From Roseobacter sp. SK209-2-6 (GTDB taxonomy: Bacteria; Pseudomonadota; Alphaproteobacteria; Rhodobacterales; Rhodobacteraceae): a stretch of 64,000 nt of DNA. The position numbers and the translations under genes are program-made. The notes beneath the pieces are model-generated. The model made no database searches, had not been told where the DNA came from, and was given only the letters and a program-made list of their open reading frames with translations. The DNA lies in assembly GCF_000169455.1 (NCBI RefSeq), contig NZ_AAYC01000001.1, positions 396,001-460,000 of the forward strand, read 5' to 3'. Below, one piece after another: positions 8,405-16,280 of this stretch. Within the stretch, counting starts at the first letter, position 1, and the number at the start of each line of letters is the position of its first letter.

Positions 8405-9373
8405 TTATACCTTGATATCGGTGAGGATGCGCATCACCAGCAGATTGACCGCGAGCATGATCCCAACGGCAAAGCAGGCCGGAATGAAATAGGGATGATC
8501 CATGACGCTATCATAGTAATTGGGGTCCTTGACCAGAATGGCGATCAGCGCCAGCAAGGGGAAGGCAGAGAGGAACTTGCCTGACCACTTTGCCTCGGCG
8601 GTGATAGCTTTCACCTTGCGGAACAGGCGGAAACGGGCGCGGATAACACCGGCAAGACCAGCGAGAACCTCTGCCAGGTTACCACCCGATTGCTGTTGGA
8701 TCGTGACCGCAACCGAGAGGAAGCGCAGATCCTGAATGTTCAGGCGTTCCGCCATTTCCTTCAATGCTTCGCCAATATCGCGACCATAGGCGCTCTCATC
8801 GGCGATGATGCCAAATTCCGTCGCCAGGGGGTCTTCGATCTCATCCGATACGATCTGCACGGTGGAGGTGAATGGGTGACCAACCCGCAGGGAGCGCACC
8901 ATCAGTTCAACCGCATCCGGCAGCTGCTCTTCGATCTTGGCCATGCGGGTGGCGGCTTTCTTGTTGACCCAGAAGAAGACGCCACCAACCCCGATAACAA
9001 TCGACGCCATGATGCGCAGCGGCAATCCGGTGCTGGTGCCAACAGAAAGACCGGCAAAGGCAAAGGCAGCCACACCCATCATGATGAGCATCAGCTGCTG
9101 CGGGGAAAAGGCGATGGCCGCTTTCTGCGCGCGTTCCGCCAACATGGAGTAGAGCGGGATGGTTTTGGTCTTGCCGTGCTGACCGATCTCTTTGCGCAGC
9201 TGTTCCAGCACTTGTTCACGGGTGCCGCCTTTTTCCATCATCGACAGACGGCGGTTCACCTGGCTGTTGCGGCTGATCGATTTGCCAAAGGTAACAAGGT
9301 AGAGCCCTTCGACGAAGACAACAACGCCGACAAAGATCAGGATATAGATGACTGGTTCTATGGGGATCTGCAT
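8405..9373 (-). CDS. tadB: Tad pilus inner membrane platform protein TadB
   Basis: A 322-residue T2SSF-domain protein. It has an N-terminal membrane helix, a cytoplasmic part rich in charged residues (RLSMMEKGGTREQVLEQLRK) and the T2SSF core ELMVRSLRVGHPFTSTVQIV. Terminal hydrophobic helices complete it. TadB is the second subunit of the TadBC platform. Its stop is 10 bp from tadC and its start 2 bp after the tadA stop, consistent with translation from one polycistronic mRNA. No unusual feature was found. Confidence 0.93.
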   Translation of the reverse strand: MQIPIEPVIYILIFVGVVVFVEGLYLVTFGKSISRNSQVNRRLSMMEKGGTREQVLEQLRKEIGQHGKTKTIPLYSMLAERAQKAAIAFSPQQLMLIMMGVAAFAFAGLSVGTSTGLPLRIMASIVIGVGGVFFWVNKKAATRMAKIEEQLPDAVELMVRSLRVGHPFTSTVQIVSDEIEDPLATEFGIIADESAYGRDIGEALKEMAERLNIQDLRFLSVAVTIQQQSGGNLAEVLAGLAGVIRARFRLFRKVKAITAEAKWSGKFLSAFPLLALIAILVKDPNYYDSVMDHPYFIPACFAVGIMLAVNLLVMRILTDIKV

Positions 9374-9375
9374 CT

Positions 9376-10824
9376 TCAGCCCTCCATCACGGTGGGTTCA
9401 TAAATCGAGGGTGGCAGGTCATATCCCCAGAGGCGGAAGCGCTCTGAATAGTGGCTGCGGACACCGGTGGCGGTGAAATGGCCGATGATCTTATTGTCCG
9501 GCGTCAGGCCAACGCGCTGAAAGCGGAAGATCTCCTGCATCGAGATGACATCGCCCTCCATCCCGGTGATTTCGGTGATCGAGGTCATCCGGCGAGAACC
9601 ATCCTGCAGGCGTGAGGCCTGAACGATCACATTGACAGCGGAAGAGATCTGGCTGCGCACCGCCTTGATTGGCATTTCGATGCCTGCCATGGCGATCATG
9701 TTCTCCAGGCGCGAAATACCATCGCGGGCGGAGTTGGCGTGAATGGTGGTCATCGACCCGTCATGGCCGGTGTTCATCGCCTGCAGCATGTCGATAACTT
9801 CTTCGCCGCGGGTTTCCCCCACGATAATGCGGTCCGGGCGCATCCGCAGGGCGTTCTTCAGACAGTCACGGGGGGAGACTTCGCCCTTGCCCTCGACGTT
9901 GGGGGGGCGGCTTTCCATCCGGCCCACATGGGTCTGTTGCAACTGCAGTTCCGCCGTATCCTCGATGGTGAGGATGCGCTCGGCATTGTCGATAAAGCTC
10001 GAAAGCGCGTTGAGCGTGGTGGTCTTACCGGAGCCGGTACCGCCAGAGACGATCACATTCAGACGGGTCGAGACGGCGGCCTGCAAATAGGCGGCCATTT
10101 CTTCGGTGAAGGCACCGAATTCAACCAGATCATCAATCGCCAGTTTGTCTTTTTTGAATTTCCGGATCGACACCAGGGATCCATCCACCGCAACCGGTGG
10201 CACCATGGCGTTGAAGCGCGAACCATCCTGCAAGCGAGCATCCACATAGGGGTTGCTCTCATCGACGCGACGCCCCACTGCCGAGACGATCTTGTCGATG
10301 ATCCGCATCAGGTGCTTTTCATCTTTGAAGGCGATGTTGCTCAGCTGCAGTTTGCCGTCGCGTTCAATAAAGATCTGATGTGGGCCGTTGACCAGAATAT
10401 CGCTGACAGTCTCGTCCTGCAGCAGCGCTTCCAGCGGGCCGAGGCCTTTGACCTCGTCATAGAGTTCTTTGTTGAGCTGCTGGCGATCTTCCCGGTTCAG
10501 AACGATGCTTTTCTCTTCGAGGATCTCGGTCGCAATGGCCGAAATCTCGTTGCGCAGCTCTTTCTCGGTGGCGTTTTCAAGGGCCGCCAGGTTGAGGTTG
10601 TCCAGGAGCTCGCGGTGCAGCTGGACCTTGATTTCGTTCATGCGCTCTTTGCGCTTGCGCTCTTTGTCCTGGCTGCCCACCTCGGCGGCAAGGCGCGCGA
10701 TAGGGCGCCGGAGCGATGTCGAGGCGGATTGGGTTGGCGCCGCAGCTGCAGGGCTGGGCGCCGCAGCGGCCGGCGCTGGCGCGGCTTTGGGTTTAGACGC
10801 TTGCTTCTTGTATTTGGAAAACAT
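9376..10824 (-). CDS. cpaF: Tad pilus assembly ATPase TadA/CpaF
   Basis: A secretion ATPase of the GspE/CpaF superfamily with 482 residues. Residues 11-40 form an alanine- and proline-rich tail typical of CpaF. Walker [10 protein letters not shown] is at 261-269 and the Walker B region reads [11 protein letters not shown]. The Asp box and His box regions ([24 protein letters not shown]) are intact. It powers pilin polymerisation at the TadBC platform. It lies between cpaE (29-bp gap) and tadB (2-bp gap) in the same transcript. The start is ATG 10824. Confidence 0.95.
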   Translation of the reverse strand: MFSKYKKQASKPKAAPAPAAAAPSPAAAAPTQSASTSLRRPIARLAAEVGSQDKERKRKERMNEIKVQLHRELLDNLNLAALENATEKELRNEISAIATEILEEKSIVLNREDRQQLNKELYDEVKGLGPLEALLQDETVSDILVNGPHQIFIERDGKLQLSNIAFKDEKHLMRIIDKIVSAVGRRVDESNPYVDARLQDGSRFNAMVPPVAVDGSLVSIRKFKKDKLAIDDLVEFGAFTEEMAAYLQAAVSTRLNVIVSGGTGSGKTTTLNALSSFIDNAERILTIEDTAELQLQQTHVGRMESRPPNVEGKGEVSPRDCLKNALRMRPDRIIVGETRGEEVIDMLQAMNTGHDGSMTTIHANSARDGISRLENMIAMAGIEMPIKAVRSQISSAVNVIVQASRLQDGSRRMTSITEITGMEGDVISMQEIFRFQRVGLTPDNKIIGHFTATGVRSHYSERFRLWGYDLPPSIYEPTVMEG

Positions 10825-10853
10825 GTGAGACCCCCCGGTTTCTCAATGATGCT

Positions 10854-12092
10854 CTAGGCTGCCGCCTCGGTTTCACCCGCACCCAGGTCATGCAGGGACC
10901 GCGCCAGTTTGGCGATTTCCTTGCGCAATGGGTTCTTTGGGTTCGAGACTGCAAGAGGCTGACCGTGATCACAGCTTTGCGTGATCGGCTTGCCGCCGTC
11001 GGGCAGTTGCAAATCGATAGAAATGCCGAGGCTTTCCGCCATCCGCTTGACCCGGCTTTTGCCGCTGAGGTCGGTGAATTTCGGGGCCCTGTTCAGGGCA
11101 AAACGCAGTTTTTCAAAGGGCAGGCCTTCGGACTGCAGCGCGCGCTTCAGGCGCAGTGCATTCTGGGCCGAGCGCATGTCCAGCTCGATCGTGGAGAAAT
11201 AGACATGGGCCATCTGCAGCACGGTTTCAGACCATTGCACCAATGTGTGGGGCATGTCGATGATGACAAAGTCAAAATGGCTGCGGGCCATCTCGACCAC
11301 GCGTTCGATATCTTCAACCGTCAGAAAATCCAGCGGGATCATATCGCTAGGAGCGGTGAGAACCTGCAATTTGTCCTGAAAGGACAAGAGCGCCTGACCA
11401 AAGAGATCGGCATCCATGCTCTCCGTTTCGCCCAGCATTTCCATGACCGCTTCGCGGCGGGGCAGGTCCAGATAGGTCGAAACCGATCCCTGCTGCAGAT
11501 CCAGGTCCAGCAGACAGACAGAGGGTGTTTTGGCAGAGCTCAACTCTGCCAGTTCCCAGGCTAGATTGACCGCAAGGGTGGTAGAGCCGGTGCCGCCTGC
11601 CAGACCGTGGCAGACAATGACCGCACCTTCGCGACGGTTGTCTGCCTGTAACTGATGGGTGGCCTCAGCTGGGGCTGGCTCTGGCTCTGGCGTGCTAAGG
11701 CGGGTGATGGCTGCCTGCAACTCCTGCTCTGGCAGAGGGTAGGGGATGAACTCATCCGCGCCCTGGCGCAGCAGCGTGTGCAGGGAGGCAGGGCTGACTT
11801 CTTCTGCGATCAGAATGACCTTGATGCCGCGCGATTTTGCCTGAGTGATAATCTCACCCATCAGGCCCAGGTTTTCCTCATCGTCGGCATCTAGTGCCAT
11901 CGCGATGAATTCCAGCGCCTCCGCCTCGCTCTGACCAAAAAAGGCCAGCGCCTCATTAAAGCCGAGGTCACCCCAGGATTCGCCGAGAGCGGTTTCCATG
12001 TCTTCAATCAGCAGGTCGAAATTCTGCACGTCACGGCTGACGGTGCAGGCAACAATTGCGGATGTTTCGGCTTGCGGCTGATCGCTGCTCAT
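10854..12092 (-). CDS. cpaE: CpaE/TadZ-like pilus localisation ATPase
   Basis: A 412-residue MinD/ParA-type protein. The first 135 residues form a receiver-like (atypical REC) domain, and the ATPase follows with a deviant Walker A in GLAGGTGSTTLAVNLAWEL. CpaE/TadZ proteins position the Tad machine at a cell pole in other species; that role here is inference. It is the first gene of the tight cpaE-tadABCD run. An OmpA-type gene precedes it across a 165-bp gap holding a stem-loop and a palindrome, which may be a promoter region. The ATG start at 12092 has a GAAAGGGGAAT tract upstream. Confidence 0.92.
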   Translation of the reverse strand: MSSDQPQAETSAIVACTVSRDVQNFDLLIEDMETALGESWGDLGFNEALAFFGQSEAEALEFIAMALDADDEENLGLMGEIITQAKSRGIKVILIAEEVSPASLHTLLRQGADEFIPYPLPEQELQAAITRLSTPEPEPAPAEATHQLQADNRREGAVIVCHGLAGGTGSTTLAVNLAWELAELSSAKTPSVCLLDLDLQQGSVSTYLDLPRREAVMEMLGETESMDADLFGQALLSFQDKLQVLTAPSDMIPLDFLTVEDIERVVEMARSHFDFVIIDMPHTLVQWSETVLQMAHVYFSTIELDMRSAQNALRLKRALQSEGLPFEKLRFALNRAPKFTDLSGKSRVKRMAESLGISIDLQLPDGGKPITQSCDHGQPLAVSNPKNPLRKEIAKLARSLHDLGAGETEAAA

Positions 12093-12181
12093 CGGTTATT
12101 CCCCTTTCTCGGAAAGCCGCCCATCCAGGATTCTGGATACAGGCCGCCTCTGATAGGAATGTCGATGAAGATCTGGGCGAT

Positions 12182-12203
12182 ATTGGGGCCAAAAAGCCCC
12201 AAT
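12182..12203 (-). terminator. Stem-loop between ompA-type gene and cpaE
   Basis: ATTGGGGC (12182-12189) pairs perfectly with GCCCCAAT (12196-12203) around a six-base loop. On the minus strand the loop is U-rich, but there is no U tail after the stem. It is probably an attenuator or 3'-end stabiliser rather than a strong terminator. Confidence 0.55.
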
Positions 12204-12212
12204 TATTGGGAA

Positions 12213-12226
12213 TTGTTAAGAGTTCT
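12213..12226. promoter_or_regulatory. Perfect palindrome TTAAGA-GT-TCTTAA upstream of cpaE
   Basis: A 14-bp inverted repeat lies 120 bp upstream of cpaE, the first gene of the tadABCD run. It could be an operator. The spacing TTAA-N6-TTAA differs from the CtrA box (N7), so I do not assign a regulator. Confidence 0.35.
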
Positions 12227-12257
12227 TAAGCCTCAGCGAGCCTAAGCAAAACCGTTG

Positions 12258-12890
12258 CTATTCATTGTCATATGCGACCGAATGGGTGGTCGTTGTCGCA
12301 GGAATAGCGCTCGCCAGATACTCGCGATAGACGATCTGGGCATATTTCCCATCCAAAACAGTGGGATGGCGCTTGAGGAAACCACTTACCTCGGTCACAG
12401 TCCGGCGGTTCCGGCGTTCGCGATGCGCGGTGACAATGACCGGGCGCGTTTCGCCAAAGGAAACCAAGGCCTCCAGCCTGTGGCGGCTGATCCCCTGGCG
12501 CACCAGGTAGTTAACTGCGGCCTGCGCTCTGCGGCGCCCCAGGCGTTTGTTATAGGCATCAGAGCCAACCGAATCGGTATGTCCATAGACCCGGAAGCGC
12601 ACTTCTGGGAATTGCTTGATCCAATGGGCCTGGCGATCCAACGCTGCCCGAGCGGTTGCATCCAGTTGCGCACTGTCGAAATCAAAGGTGATGGTCGAAG
12701 GCACTTCTTTTGCAAAGCGCTTTGCAAGTTGAATGGCAAAGCTGAGATCACCACTCATCACGGCGGAGTTCTCATTGGCTGCCTTGCCAAAAATCTCGTC
12801 ACCCAGTGGTTCACCGGCTTCGCGGTGAGTACAGGCAGTGAGGGAGAAGGCCAGCCCCAGTCCCAGAAGTGTTGTGCGTTTCATCATCAT
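12258..12890 (-). CDS. OmpA-family lipoprotein of the Tad locus
   Basis: A 210-residue protein with a lipoprotein signal (MMMKRTTLLGLGLAFSLTAC, lipobox LTAC) and a C-terminal OmpA-like peptidoglycan-binding domain. The domain is marked by ITFDFDSAQLDATARAAL, VYGHTDSVGSDAYNKRLGRR and GISRHRLEALVSFGETRPV. It should anchor the pilus secretin region to peptidoglycan. Genes of this type sit between cpaC and cpaE in many Rhodobacterales Tad loci. It starts 18 bp after the cpaC stop, so it is co-transcribed with cpaC. Confidence 0.9.
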   Translation of the reverse strand: MMMKRTTLLGLGLAFSLTACTHREAGEPLGDEIFGKAANENSAVMSGDLSFAIQLAKRFAKEVPSTITFDFDSAQLDATARAALDRQAHWIKQFPEVRFRVYGHTDSVGSDAYNKRLGRRRAQAAVNYLVRQGISRHRLEALVSFGETRPVIVTAHRERRNRRTVTEVSGFLKRHPTVLDGKYAQIVYREYLASAIPATTTTHSVAYDNE

Positions 12891-12908
12891 CAGGCCTGTC
12901 CTTTTGCC

Positions 12909-14297
12909 TTAGTCCAGCACATAGCCGTAAGAGCCGTTATAGTCCTGACCCGCGACCTCATTCACAGGGCCAGAGCGGTTGTGCTCGGTACGGCCAAAGA
13001 GGAAGAGTTCATTCTCGCTGGGCGGTTTGACCCGATCTGTTGGCAAGGTCAGCGCTTCGCCGCGGGTTGGGGTGACCAGATGGGCGCTGACAATGATAAC
13101 CAGCTCTGTCTGTTCACGCTGATAGCTTGCGCTCCGGAAAAGGGCGCCAATGATAGGGATGTCGCCCACCCATGGCACCTGACCATTGCTATCGGTGAAC
13201 TCATCCTGAACCAGCCCGGCGATGGCAAAGCTCTCACCATCACGTAGCTCGACGGTGGTTGAAGTGGCGCGGCGGGTGAAACCGTTGATCGTCAAGCCAT
13301 TTTGGACAACGGTCGTGGTCGGGTCGATCGCTGAGACAACCGCTTCCAGTTCCAGGTTGATGACATCCTGATCAACCACGCGCGGAATGAAGTCGAGTTC
13401 GATTCCGAAAGGTTTGTACTCAATGCCAATGCCGTCAGCGTCAACCACGGGAATGGGATATTCCCCGCCCGCCAGGAAGGAAGCTTCCTGACCCGATAGG
13501 GCTGAAAGATTGGGTTCTGCCAGGGTGCGGACAATGCCCTTTTGTTCCAGGGCTTCCAAGAGGACGCCAACCCTGAAAGAACCAGCGCCAAAGCTGATCG
13601 CTACGGCCCCTTCTGTACCTTGAGTGACCTGAACCGGGTTGCCAAGACCATTGTTGCCATCCAGCCAGGTGCCGGTTTCACCAATCACATCGCCACTGTT
13701 GCCAAAGGCAAGGGAAGAGGAAAGGGTCTTGGAGACAGAGCGCTCCATCTCCGCAAAGCGAACCTTGAGCATGACCTGTTGCACGCCGCCGACGCTCATC
13801 AGGTTGCTGACGCGTTCTGGGGCGTAGCGTTCTGCCAGGTCCAGGGCGCGCTGCAAGCGGGCGGAGCTGGAGACCGTGCCTGACAGTACGATACCGTCAT
13901 TGGCGGTGCGCACTTCGATTTTCTCACCCGGTAGGATCTGGCGCAGGCGTTCTTTGAACTCGGAAACATCGGCCGCGACGCGCACATTCACATTGGTGAT
14001 CAGCTTTCCGGCGCCATCCAGGAGTGTCAGCGTGGTCAGACCAGGCGATTTACCCAGCACATAGATGGTGCGGTCGGACAAAGAGGAAATATCGGCGATA
14101 TTCGGGTTTGCAATGCTCAACTCTGCAAAAGGAGCATCGCTTTCCACCACTATCGCACGGTTCATGGGAACATCCAGCGTGATGGAGGTTCCCTGTTTCA
14201 CAACCCTCAGCCCATTGGCCTGTGCAGGCTCTGCCACAGGCAAAGCCATGAGCGAAAGCCCAGTCAGGACTGCCGCGCAAAATCGACGAATTTTCAT
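12909..14297 (-). CDS. cpaC: Tad pilus outer membrane secretin CpaC/RcpA
   Basis: I use ATG 14297, 21 bp inside the longest frame, because it follows an AGG-rich site and begins with a good signal peptide (MKIRRFCAAVLTGLSLMALP). The 462-residue product has an N-terminal pilus/BON-like part (ITLDVPMNRAIVVESDAPFA) and a secretin domain containing VGVLLEALEQKGIVRTLAEPNLSALSG split over 13420-13580. It also has the signature block VPWVGDIPIIGALFRS. It forms the outer membrane channel for the Flp fibre. A stem-loop separates it from cpaB upstream. Confidence 0.93.
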   Translation of the reverse strand: MKIRRFCAAVLTGLSLMALPVAEPAQANGLRVVKQGTSITLDVPMNRAIVVESDAPFAELSIANPNIADISSLSDRTIYVLGKSPGLTTLTLLDGAGKLITNVNVRVAADVSEFKERLRQILPGEKIEVRTANDGIVLSGTVSSSARLQRALDLAERYAPERVSNLMSVGGVQQVMLKVRFAEMERSVSKTLSSSLAFGNSGDVIGETGTWLDGNNGLGNPVQVTQGTEGAVAISFGAGSFRVGVLLEALEQKGIVRTLAEPNLSALSGQEASFLAGGEYPIPVVDADGIGIEYKPFGIELDFIPRVVDQDVINLELEAVVSAIDPTTTVVQNGLTINGFTRRATSTTVELRDGESFAIAGLVQDEFTDSNGQVPWVGDIPIIGALFRSASYQREQTELVIIVSAHLVTPTRGEALTLPTDRVKPPSENELFLFGRTEHNRSGPVNEVAGQDYNGSYGYVLD

Positions 14298-14451
14298 GTG
14301 ACCTGCCTTTCCGATCACGCCTCAATATCGGGTCTTTGTCGCCCGTTCTTTTGCCACAGTCTGGGGTAGTTTACGTTTTATTGCAAGAATCAAAGGCTTC
14401 GCGCCAGAAATTGAGGTGAAACCTCTGTGGGGTGAGAGCAACAGCAAAGAC

Positions 14452-14478
14452 CGGGCTCCCTTTTGCAGGGAACCCGGT
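14452..14478 (-). terminator. Stem-loop between cpaB and cpaC
   Basis: CCGGG and TCCCT pair with AGGGA and CCCGG around TTTGC, with one internal mismatch. There is no long U tail on the minus strand. It is likely to attenuate read-through from cpaB into cpaC or to stabilise the 3' end. Confidence 0.5.
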
Positions 14479-14512
14479 GGATCAGGTAAGCGGCTGAATT
14501 TTGAGCGTATTT

Positions 14513-15370
14513 TTAGTCTGCGCAGGGAATTGGGATTGCTACGACCTCTGCCCCACGACGGGTGCGGATGGTGCAGACCCTGTCTTCCTTGATCGCTTCT
14601 GGTGTCTGAACAGCGCCCAAGCCCAGGAGTTTGCGTTGGTCTACCTCGATGGCGGAGGCTACTGTGTCATCACCTGCCCCGACCAGAGACAGCGACAGGC
14701 GACCGGTTGTCTGCGCCTGCGCCAAGGCTGCGACCTGTTCTGGTTGCACCGCAACAGTAACGGTTCGTGCAATCATCGCCCCGTTCACATCGGTGCTGGC
14801 GCTTTGGTCAACGGCGATCAGTTCGATACTGGATTCGATCAGCCGGGTCATTTCCCCGTCTTGACCACTTGCGCCCCGTGCAACACCGGTCCAATAGACA
14901 TCAACCCGGTCCCCCGGGCGCAGGAAGCCGGAGACGCCAGAGGTCACATCCACCTTGATTGCAAAGGCGCGCATGCCGCGCTGCAACTGGGATGTGATCC
15001 CCGCATCTTCACCGGGTTTTGTCACCTTGACCGCTAGAATGGCTTCATTGGGTTCAATCATGCGCAGAACCACACGCTGATCGCTTGGCTTTGCGGTTGG
15101 AAAGAGCTCTGCTTCCATCTCAAAGGCGCCTTCGGGCAGAGATTCCGTTGGCCAGCGAACTTTCTTTACCGCTTCAGCGGTCAAGCGCTCGCCGTATTTC
15201 AACTGCTTCACCGCAACATAGATTTCGGTGGTTGGTATGACCTCAGCTCGGTTGGCACGTTCATGCGCCAAAGCAGCCTGGTGAGCAGAGATGTATTTTT
15301 TGGCCATCATGACGGCACCGCCTGCGAGAGCAACACCAACAATCAGAACCAGTCCAAAAACTGCACGCAT
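14513..15370 (-). CDS. cpaB: Flp pilus assembly protein CpaB/RcpC
   Basis: A 285-residue protein with one N-terminal membrane segment (FGLVLIVGVALAGGAVMMA) followed by an SAF-type domain (KYGERLTAEAVKKVRWP) and the CpaB core (GMRAFAIKVDVTSGVSGFLRPGDRVDV). The SAF fold may contact peptidoglycan or glycan, and CpaB proteins help the secretin assemble; this is family knowledge. It starts at ATG 15370 behind GAGGTCAC. It lies downstream of the two pilin genes, each followed by a hairpin, so it is probably expressed at a lower level than the pilins. Confidence 0.92.
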   Translation of the reverse strand: MRAVFGLVLIVGVALAGGAVMMAKKYISAHQAALAHERANRAEVIPTTEIYVAVKQLKYGERLTAEAVKKVRWPTESLPEGAFEMEAELFPTAKPSDQRVVLRMIEPNEAILAVKVTKPGEDAGITSQLQRGMRAFAIKVDVTSGVSGFLRPGDRVDVYWTGVARGASGQDGEMTRLIESSIELIAVDQSASTDVNGAMIARTVTVAVQPEQVAALAQAQTTGRLSLSLVGAGDDTVASAIEVDQRKLLGLGAVQTPEAIKEDRVCTIRTRRGAEVVAIPIPCAD

Positions 15371-15392
15371 CCTGTGACCTCATTTGGTTATG

Positions 15393-15419
15393 GCAGGCCC
15401 CTTGCAGAAAGGGGCCTGC
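15393..15419 (-). terminator. Stem-loop after second pilin gene
   Basis: GCAGGCCCC (15393-15401) and GGGGCCTGC (15411-15419) form a perfect 9-bp stem between the 58-residue pilin gene and cpaB. On the minus strand no U tract follows, so it may act as partial attenuator or mRNA 3' protector. Confidence 0.6.
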
Positions 15420-15479
15420 TGATAAGTCAATCATGTCGCGTCCTGAGTACTGCCTTCTGGCAGGCCAGATCGGAAGTGA

Positions 15480-15656
15480 TCAGCCAAAACTCCAGTTAGT
15501 CATAAAGGCAGCAACCGTATTCGCCAGGCCCATCGCCCCTCCTTCAATCATGGAGGAGATGAGGGCAGCCAGGCCCGCGAGTGCAGCGGCGAGGATGACC
15601 CAGTCAACGGTCACGGCGCCATCATCACTTGCGATAAACGACCAAAATTTACCCAT
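15480..15656 (-). CDS. Second Flp-type pilin, 58 residues
   Basis: This short gene reads MGKFWSFIASDDGAVTVDWV followed by ILAAALAGLAALISSMIEGG and ends at TGA 15480-15482. It has the Flp hallmark of a short charged leader, then an acidic/GAVTVDWV block and a hydrophobic helix. It shares DGAVTVDWV or GAVTVDWV with the larger pilin upstream but differs in the tail (NTVAAFMTNWSFG). It could be a minor pilin or a pseudopilin of the same fibre. It lies between two stem-loops. Its ribosome-binding site (GGGGG) is weaker than that of the first pilin gene. Confidence 0.85.
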   Translation of the reverse strand: MGKFWSFIASDDGAVTVDWVILAAALAGLAALISSMIEGGAMGLANTVAAFMTNWSFG

Positions 15657-15686
15657 GTTAACCCCCGCTTCATGCTCGGCTAGGGA

Positions 15687-15722
15687 AAAGGGGCCACGTC
15701 TTGCCTTTGAAGACGCGGCCCC
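15687..15722 (-). terminator. Rho-independent-like terminator after main pilin gene
   Basis: A 13-bp stem joins GGGGCC.CGTCTT (15690-15702) with AAGACG.GGCCCC (15710-15722). The single non-Watson-Crick position is a G-U pair only in minus-strand RNA and an A-C mismatch on the plus strand. On the minus strand the stem is followed by TTTTCCC. This supports use in the pilin transcript. Confidence 0.75.
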
Positions 15723-15757
15723 AAAACTATACTAGGTTAGGTAAAGCGAATGGCCGC

Positions 15758-15952
15758 TTAGTTACCTTGGGTACCCAGGTAAGACTCGGTGTTGTCTGCC
15801 AGGCTGGAAGCACCATCTTCAACGGCCTGGTAAACAGCAGCGGCCATCGCAGCAACGGCGGCGGTCAGAACAACCCAGTCAACGGTCACGGCGCCAGATT
15901 CGTCTTTGCGGAAGTCTTTTGCAGTGCGGAAGCTTTTGATGAATTTGATCAT
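15758..15952 (-). CDS. flp: Flp family type IVb pilin
   Basis: A 64-residue pilin precursor: MIKFIKSFRTAKDFRKDESG, then AVTVDWVVLTAAVAAMAAAV and a polar tail. The basic leader, the glutamate-containing ESGAVTVDWV and the hydrophobic helix fit alphaproteobacterial Flp pilins processed by CpaA. A strong GGAGG lies 9 nt before ATG 15952, as expected for the major structural subunit. A good terminator follows, so most transcripts may end here. It is the first gene of the minus-strand locus and is divergent from a lytic transglycosylase gene. Confidence 0.9.
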   Translation of the reverse strand: MIKFIKSFRTAKDFRKDESGAVTVDWVVLTAAVAAMAAAVYQAVEDGASSLADNTESYLGTQGN

Positions 15953-16280
15953 TGTTTAGTCCCTCCAAAGGATCTCTAAGTGTTTCGTTATCCCGCCGTC
16001 CTGATTGGGTCTGTCTCTCTCTTTCACCGACCCTGTCCGGCTTGGATGAGTACATATAGCCGGTAGAGCGTGGCAGGATTTGGGCTGGAATCTGGAATTT
16101 GCGCGCAAATTTTAACGATCTCGCAATATTTTCCATAACCCTCTGAAAGGAATTAATTTTTGCTTTAACTATTCGTTCATATACGGTGAGGCGTTGTGGC
16201 GGAATTGGCGAAATGTGGCAGATCTGCCTGAATTCCGGCCCAAATTCTAGTGTTTTCAACCGGACCAAGCGAAGGTAGCA
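15953..16280. promoter_or_regulatory. Divergent promoter region, pilin locus and transglycosylase
   Basis: This 328-bp gap has no gene. Its middle (about 16090-16190) is AT-rich, with TTTTAACG, AATATTTTCC and AATTAATTTTTGCTTTAAC, and should hold the pilin promoter on the minus strand and the transglycosylase promoter on the plus strand. I cannot fix the -10 and -35 boxes. TTAA-N8-TTAAC at 16153-16169 is one base off the CtrA spacing. Confidence 0.5.

Noticed and set aside
9739-10857. 372-codon plus-strand ORF opposite cpaF
   Set aside because: It overlaps the intact CpaF ATPase over its length and has no family features.
16153-16169. TTAA-N8-TTAAC as a CtrA box upstream of the pilin genes
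   Set aside because: The CtrA consensus needs N7 spacing. One extra base, and an AT-rich setting where TTAA is common, make this too weak to call.
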